This document shows, piece after piece, positions 59,808 through 64,000 of a DNA stretch of 64,000 bases (within the stretch, counting starts at the first letter, position 1; every line of letters starts with the position of its first letter). The notes beneath the pieces were generated by a model. It saw only the letters and a program-made list of their open reading frames with translations, was not told where the DNA came from and ran no database searches. Location of the stretch: assembly GCA_013823135.1 (NCBI GenBank), contig PNLP01000019.1, positions 54,005 to 118,004 on the forward strand, read 5' to 3'. The DNA is from Planctomycetaceae bacterium. GTDB taxonomy: Bacteria > Planctomycetota > Planctomycetia > Gemmatales > Gemmataceae. A program made the translations under genes and the position numbers.

Positions 59808-60692
59808 ATGCAAACCCATTCACGTCTTGATCGTCGTGCGTTCACGCTGATTGAATTGCTCGTGGTTATCGCCATTATTGCCCTGTTGATGGGCCTCACG
59901 CTTCCCGCAGTGCAAAAGATTCGTGAGGGCGCATCACGCACACAGTGCATGAACAACATGCGGCAAATGGGGACCGCGTTGCAGTCGCACCAGCACACCT
60001 ACGGCGGCTTGCCCGCAGGGGTTGTCACCACTGGGACGTGGGACTGGTATTGGAGTTGGATGGGCAAGTTGCTCCCATTCGTTGAACAACAGAGTGTCTC
60101 TGACAAGGCGAAAGTCCATGCCACAACGGTCAGCAATTACCCGTGGACGAACCCCGCAGTTGGCGTTCCCATGAAGGTCTTCACCTGTCCGCAGGACCCG
60201 CGCGGTGTCCTCGTCACGACCAACTATCCGGGTCTTGGCCCAGTAGGCCTGACCATGTACCTGGGGAACTGTGGGACAACCGGGACGAGTTACGACGGCG
60301 TGCTGTTCACGAACTCGAACCTCAAGATGGCAGACATCACCGACGGGACGAGTAATACCATCATCGTGGGCGAACGACCTCCGAGTTCTGACCTCGCCTT
60401 TGGCTGGTGGTTTGCTGGGTCGGGATGGGATGGCCAAGGTTCGGCCGACGTCGTACTGGGATCTCGCGACACGGGCGGCGCGGCCTACTTCGGTGCCCCA
60501 CCCACAAACGTTGGGTTGCGACAGGGGAACGTGACGGTTCAAGCCGACGCTGCACACTGGTGGAGCAACCACCCGAATGGCAGTGTCTTCCTGATAGCCG
60601 ATGGATCCACCAAGTTCCTGCGATACGAAGCCGACGCGATCTTGCCAGCACTGCAAACACGAGCAGGCAACGAGACAGTCAGCGTTCCGTGA
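59808..60692 (+). CDS. DUF1559 prepilin-like protein
   Basis: The 294-residue protein begins with a type IV prepilin-like N-terminus (RRAFTLIELLVVIAIIALLMGL), with the cleavage site before Phe, and continues with the DUF1559 pattern: RTQCMNNMRQMGTALQSHQHTYGGLP, SVSDKAKV, YLGNCGTTG, ITDGTSNTIIVGE, and the H-X9-DG end (His in SNHPNG, DG in IADGS). The family is hugely expanded in planctomycetes, and its members are thought to be pseudopilins. ATG 59808 has GAGG upstream. It is followed by the small lipoprotein gene, the usual partner. Confidence 0.93.
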   Translation: MQTHSRLDRRAFTLIELLVVIAIIALLMGLTLPAVQKIREGASRTQCMNNMRQMGTALQSHQHTYGGLPAGVVTTGTWDWYWSWMGKLLPFVEQQSVSDKAKVHATTVSNYPWTNPAVGVPMKVFTCPQDPRGVLVTTNYPGLGPVGLTMYLGNCGTTGTSYDGVLFTNSNLKMADITDGTSNTIIVGERPPSSDLAFGWWFAGSGWDGQGSADVVLGSRDTGGAAYFGAPPTNVGLRQGNVTVQADAAHWWSNHPNGSVFLIADGSTKFLRYEADAILPALQTRAGNETVSVP

Positions 60693-60818
60693 TAGGTGTT
60701 CCGGATACCCGCCGGGTTTGCCCCGCCAATACACGCCAGAACTCACCGCGGCGACTTTGTTGGACAGCCCCCAAACCCGGGGGTTGTCTCCCGCCCATTT
60801 CGCTGAGGATCAAACCCG

Positions 60819-61283
60819 ATGCGTCGTTTGATACGCCGTTCCCCACTTGTCCTCGCCGTATTAGCCCTGGTACTTCCGAGCTTGGGGTGCGCCCCAGGAA
60901 AGGGCGAAATCACAGGGAAGGTAACCTACAACGGTACGCCACTGAAGAAACCAGACGGCCACATCGTCTTCGTCAGTCCAGATGGAGTTCAGGTCGTCGC
61001 TCCAATCGCGGAGGACGGAACGTATCGGGCAACGGGCGTGGTAAAAGGCCAGAACAAGGTCGCTGTGTACTACTCCAATCCGAAGTTCCCAACTTTGGCG
61101 ACGACATCAAAGAAGGTCCCGTCCGCGAAGGAATCTCCCACTGGAACACCTCTCCCACCTGTGGATATCCCGCCATACCTGACACCCGCCAAGTATGCCT
61201 CGGAAGGCACATCGGGATTCGCGGTTTCGGTTGGCGCAACCACCGAGTTCAACGCGGACATGACTGGTCCGCCGATCAAGTGA
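60819..61283 (+). CDS. Small transthyretin-like lipoprotein
   Basis: The 154-residue protein has a lipoprotein signal (LALVLPSLGCAPG, Cys24) and a beta-sandwich pattern EITGKVTYNGTPLKKPDGHIVFVSPDG as in carboxypeptidase-regulatory/transthyretin-like domains. This kind of gene regularly follows DUF1559 genes in planctomycetes, as it does here after 126 bases. It is anchored in the outer membrane or cytoplasmic membrane. Function unknown. Confidence 0.8.
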   Translation: MRRLIRRSPLVLAVLALVLPSLGCAPGKGEITGKVTYNGTPLKKPDGHIVFVSPDGVQVVAPIAEDGTYRATGVVKGQNKVAVYYSNPKFPTLATTSKKVPSAKESPTGTPLPPVDIPPYLTPAKYASEGTSGFAVSVGATTEFNADMTGPPIK

Positions 61284-61361
61284 CCAATGCCGGTGCCGTT
61301 CACTGCGGCATTCGCACAATGAGGGGTGCCCCACCCGGACCGTCATTGCGCGGACCCCATC

Positions 61362-61949
61362 ATGAATCCGACCCCGCCTCGTGAACACGATCCGATCCTG
61401 AACGTGCCGAACGCCCTGTCGTTCGCACGCGTCCCGCTCGCGGTCGTGATCTTCATCTGTACGGTTCACTCGGCGTGGTTCATCGCTCTGGTAGTGTTCA
61501 TCGTTGCCTGCGTCACGGACTGGCTTGATGGATGGTGGGCACGGCGATACGGTCCGCTTTCGCTGATCGGTCGCAACCTCGATCCGTTGACCGACAAGAT
61601 TCTTGTTTGCGGAGCATTCACCTACCTGATTACGGTCCCGCTCGCAGGGATTGATCCCTGGATGGTCGTCGTCGTCGTGAGTCGCGAACTGCTCGTGACG
61701 GGCATTCGCGGGATGGTTGAGGCCACCGGCAAGAAGTTCGGCGCGGACTGGTTCGGCAAGTTGAAGATGGGTTTGCAGTGTGCCGTGCTGATTGGCATGT
61801 ACCTGATTCTCTGGCTGAAAGAACGGTCCGCGGCCGATGTCGTTGCCGTGCTGGAACCGGTGCAACTGGTGCTGCTGTACGCGATGTTGATCGCAACCAT
61901 CGGCAGCGGCGTGCAGTACATCGTGAAAGCCGCAAGGCTCCTGAAGTAG
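61362..61949 (+). CDS. pgsA: CDP-diacylglycerol-glycerol-3-phosphate 3-phosphatidyltransferase
   Basis: The 195-residue membrane protein has the CDP-alcohol phosphatidyltransferase signature DWLDGWWAR followed at the right spacing by GRNLDPLTD, giving the D-X2-DG-X2-AR-X8-G-X3-D-X3-D pattern. It has about five membrane segments. It makes phosphatidylglycerophosphate for phosphatidylglycerol synthesis. ATG 61362 is chosen over the upstream Met at 61326, which would add a non-membrane tail. Confidence 0.9.
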   Translation: MNPTPPREHDPILNVPNALSFARVPLAVVIFICTVHSAWFIALVVFIVACVTDWLDGWWARRYGPLSLIGRNLDPLTDKILVCGAFTYLITVPLAGIDPWMVVVVVSRELLVTGIRGMVEATGKKFGADWFGKLKMGLQCAVLIGMYLILWLKERSAADVVAVLEPVQLVLLYAMLIATIGSGVQYIVKAARLLK

Positions 61950-61957
61950 CCCTGCGT

Positions 61958-63376
61958 TCAGACGGTGGACGAGTTGTTCATGCTCGCCGCCACGCGAGCG
62001 GCGACGAGTTCGCCCTGCTCGGCACAATCCCCCATCGCGACTCCGTGGTAGGCATTTCCCGTCAGAAACAGCCCCGGATGCATCGCTGATGCGGCGTCGA
62101 TCTGGGCAACGCGTTCGAGATGGCCGAGGTTGTATTGCGGGATGGCTCGCGGCCAGCGGACGATCTTGCGGAACACCGGTTCGCCACGCACACCCATCGC
62201 CAGTTTCATCTCGGCGTGAACGGCCTTCGCAAGCCTGTCGTCATCCCAGTCGGCAACATCGGCACGATTCACGCCGCCGCAAAGAGCTCGCCACAACATA
62301 CAGCCCGGCGGTGCACGATCCGGGAAGATTGCCGAGCACCACTGCACCCCAAGCACGTCGCGACGTGTGTTCTGCGGCGCGATGTAGCCGAAGCCGTCGG
62401 GCGACCACGAGCAATCGGCCTGCCGATACCCCAGAGCGACGACCGCGATTCGGTTGTAAGCGATGCCGGCCGCGAGGTCGGCGAGTCTCGGATCGAGGTC
62501 GCCCAGGACTGCGGCCTGTTCGTAAGCCGGGCACGCCAGCACGACCGCGTCCGCTGTCAGGGTTTCGGTATCGGTGATGACTTGCCAGGAAACTCCGGTC
62601 GCTGACGCTCCCGACTCGCCTTTTCGCACGGATTTCACACGCACGCCAGTTCGCACACAATTACCGACGCTGGACATCAATCCATCGACCAACACCTGGA
62701 GTCCCTCGCGGAACGACCACATCCGCATCGGGCCGGGTGGTGACTCGCCTCTGGCGGCCGCGTCCTGCTTCCGTTTCTTCGCCGCACGCATGAAGCCGCG
62801 GATGATGCTCCCTGCTTCTCGTTCCATCACTGGCAGTCGAGGGAACGCAGCCGCGACGCTGAGTTTCGTGGGGTCGCCCGCATGAATTCCCGTGACAAGC
62901 GCATCGGCGAAGATGTCCGCCGCTTCCTTCCCGGCACGGCGGGTCACGAATTCCGCGATCGACTCGTCTTGAGACGCATCGGCCCGTGGTTTTCGCCAGG
63001 GTTCGGTGATGAGTTGCCATTTTCCGCGGATCGAAAGCAGCCCTGAGGTGAGCAATCCGAACGGACCGCCAGGCATCTTCCGCAGCCTGCCCCGAAGGTA
63101 CAGGTAGCGATTCTTACGACTCCCCTCGCTCGCAGCGATAAGGCGATCACTGAGACCGAGATCACGGACGAGATTTGGCACCGACGGTGTGCGGTCGAGG
63201 AAGCCATTGGGACCACACTCGACGCGAAAACCGTCGTGGGTTTCGGTGCGGATGTTCCCACCCGTCCGGTCCCGTGGTTCGAGAACGGTGACCGATACCG
63301 ACGGGGCGAGTTGCTTCAGGCGGAAGGCGACCGATAACCCGGAGAGCCCTCCGCCAACAATCACGACATGTGCCAT
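61958..63376 (-). CDS. hemG: Protoporphyrinogen oxidase
   Basis: The 472-residue protein starts with the FAD-binding GGGLSGLSVAFRL and continues with EPRDRTGGNIRTE, ECGPNGFLDRTP, VTGIHAGDPTKLSVAAAFPRL and a C-terminal LFLTGNAYHGVAMGDCAEQG. This is the oxygen-dependent (HemY-type) protoporphyrinogen oxidase that makes protoporphyrin IX in heme synthesis. It overlaps the upstream gene as TAATG, so translation is coupled. Confidence 0.93.
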   Translation of the reverse strand: MAHVVIVGGGLSGLSVAFRLKQLAPSVSVTVLEPRDRTGGNIRTETHDGFRVECGPNGFLDRTPSVPNLVRDLGLSDRLIAASEGSRKNRYLYLRGRLRKMPGGPFGLLTSGLLSIRGKWQLITEPWRKPRADASQDESIAEFVTRRAGKEAADIFADALVTGIHAGDPTKLSVAAAFPRLPVMEREAGSIIRGFMRAAKKRKQDAAARGESPPGPMRMWSFREGLQVLVDGLMSSVGNCVRTGVRVKSVRKGESGASATGVSWQVITDTETLTADAVVLACPAYEQAAVLGDLDPRLADLAAGIAYNRIAVVALGYRQADCSWSPDGFGYIAPQNTRRDVLGVQWCSAIFPDRAPPGCMLWRALCGGVNRADVADWDDDRLAKAVHAEMKLAMGVRGEPVFRKIVRWPRAIPQYNLGHLERVAQIDAASAMHPGLFLTGNAYHGVAMGDCAEQGELVAARVAASMNNSSTV

Positions 63377-63834
63377 TACTGCCCAATCCCGACGATCGTG
63401 GCTTTGCCATCCTTGATCTTCACGAGGATGATGACCAGTTTGCCGTCAGCTTTGGTGAGGGCCACGAACCCATCTTTCCCGACGGCGTCTTCAACCAACT
63501 TCTGGTCGTCCTTGTCTTGGATATTTTCTTTCACGGAGGCGAACGTGACCACACCATCCAGTTCGGTCGGAACCGCATCGGTGTTCTTCAGTTCTTCGAG
63601 CCTCTCTTTGATCCACGCCTTCACAGCGGCCTCGTCCTTGAGCACCTTCGGCTTGTCGCCATCCTTGTACACGAACGGTGCGGCGGTCATCTTGAGAATC
63701 GCATCGAGATCCTTGGCTTTGACGGCTTTCAGGAGCGCGATCGCTGCTTCCTTGGCCTTGGCCTCGGGCTTGTCTTCGGCGAAAGCCGTGGAGACGGTGA
63801 ACGCAAACAACGCGACGACTGCAAGCAATCGCAT
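63376..63834 (-). CDS. Secreted hypothetical protein upstream of hemG
   Basis: ATG at 63832-63834 gives a 152-residue protein with a signal peptide (MRLLAVVALFAFTVSTAFA) and a mature part of helices and strands with an NTF2-like look (AKEAAIALLKAVKAKDLDAILKMTAAPFVY). Its stop codon overlaps the hemG start (TAATG). Longer frames to 63969 lack good start context. The remaining 160 bases to the window end hold no gene I can support. Confidence 0.7.
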   Translation of the reverse strand: MRLLAVVALFAFTVSTAFAEDKPEAKAKEAAIALLKAVKAKDLDAILKMTAAPFVYKDGDKPKVLKDEAAVKAWIKERLEELKNTDAVPTELDGVVTFASVKENIQDKDDQKLVEDAVGKDGFVALTKADGKLVIILVKIKDGKATIVGIGQ

Positions 63835-64000
63835 GGCCAATCCTCCGGTGTGAGTGCTGAAGAGTACCGCGCGACGAAACCGAAGACAATGGGTCGACGC
63901 CATCGCGGGTGTGCCACTGGTTTCCGGGGTGTGCTTGGCGGTTTCGTGTGGCATGAATTGCAATGGCAAGTCGCAAACGATTGGGATGTCGTGTGATGCG

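Overview
The window is a piece of a GC-rich planctomycete chromosome, most likely from the Gemmata/Zavarzinella side of the phylum, interrupted by one AT-rich prophage. The planctomycete call rests on several characters: a DUF1501 gene next to a DUF1549/DUF1553 gene, a DUF1559 prepilin-like protein (H-X9-DG) followed by a small lipoprotein, an ECF sigma factor of the Rhodopirellula/Verrucomicrobium type translationally coupled to a membrane-anchored partner, and many short hypothetical secreted proteins. This is inferred from families I recognise by reading; no database was searched.

Left host arm (1-35,880). In order: a partial cupin protein, a small DMT/SMR-like membrane protein, a C45-type hydrolase, an internally duplicated ABC-2 permease, a degenerate sulfatase-fold protein with a very acidic linker, a ParE/RelE-type toxin-antitoxin pair, a TPR-like protein, sucD, pheT, tRNA-Lys(CTT), three adjacent calcineurin-type phosphoesterases, the sigma/anti-sigma pair, a RepA/KaiC-like ATPase, an aldehyde dehydrogenase, a gingipain-like C25 protein, an ATP-grasp ligase with a 7TM inactive transglutaminase, a subtilase, the DUF1501/DUF1549 cluster, a terpene-cyclase-fold secreted protein, a solute-binding lipoprotein and a uronate isomerase. 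Long intergenic palindromes of at least six sequence families lie between these genes, and in three places they run into coding sequence.

Prophage (about 35,880-58,220). Base composition drops sharply. A tyrosine integrase reads inward from the left end, with an overlapping excisionase on the other strand. Nearly everything else is on the minus strand and reads from right to left: accessory membrane proteins, a tail-fibre block (including a polyglycine adhesin and a terminator-fibre fusion), TerS, HNH, TerL, portal, prohead protease, HK97 capsid, head-tail connectors, tail tube, a frameshifting tail-assembly chaperone pair, a short tape measure, distal tail proteins, and finally a GT25/GT9/methyltransferase cassette. 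I see no replication module, classical repressor or endolysin. It is a compact 22 kb siphovirus-like element, possibly defective, satellite-like or GTA-like. Two pairs of end repeats give alternative boundaries.

Right host arm (58,220-64,000). After a gene-poor stretch come a secreted hypothetical protein, the DUF1559 protein with its lipoprotein, a PgsA-like phosphatidyltransferase, and protoporphyrinogen oxidase coupled to a secreted hypothetical protein.

The most notable items are the canonical A AAA AAC slippery site joining the two tail chaperone frames, the sugar-modification cassette coupled to the tail genes, the polyglycine adhesin, and the palindromic repeats that supply a signal peptide or a stop codon to host genes.
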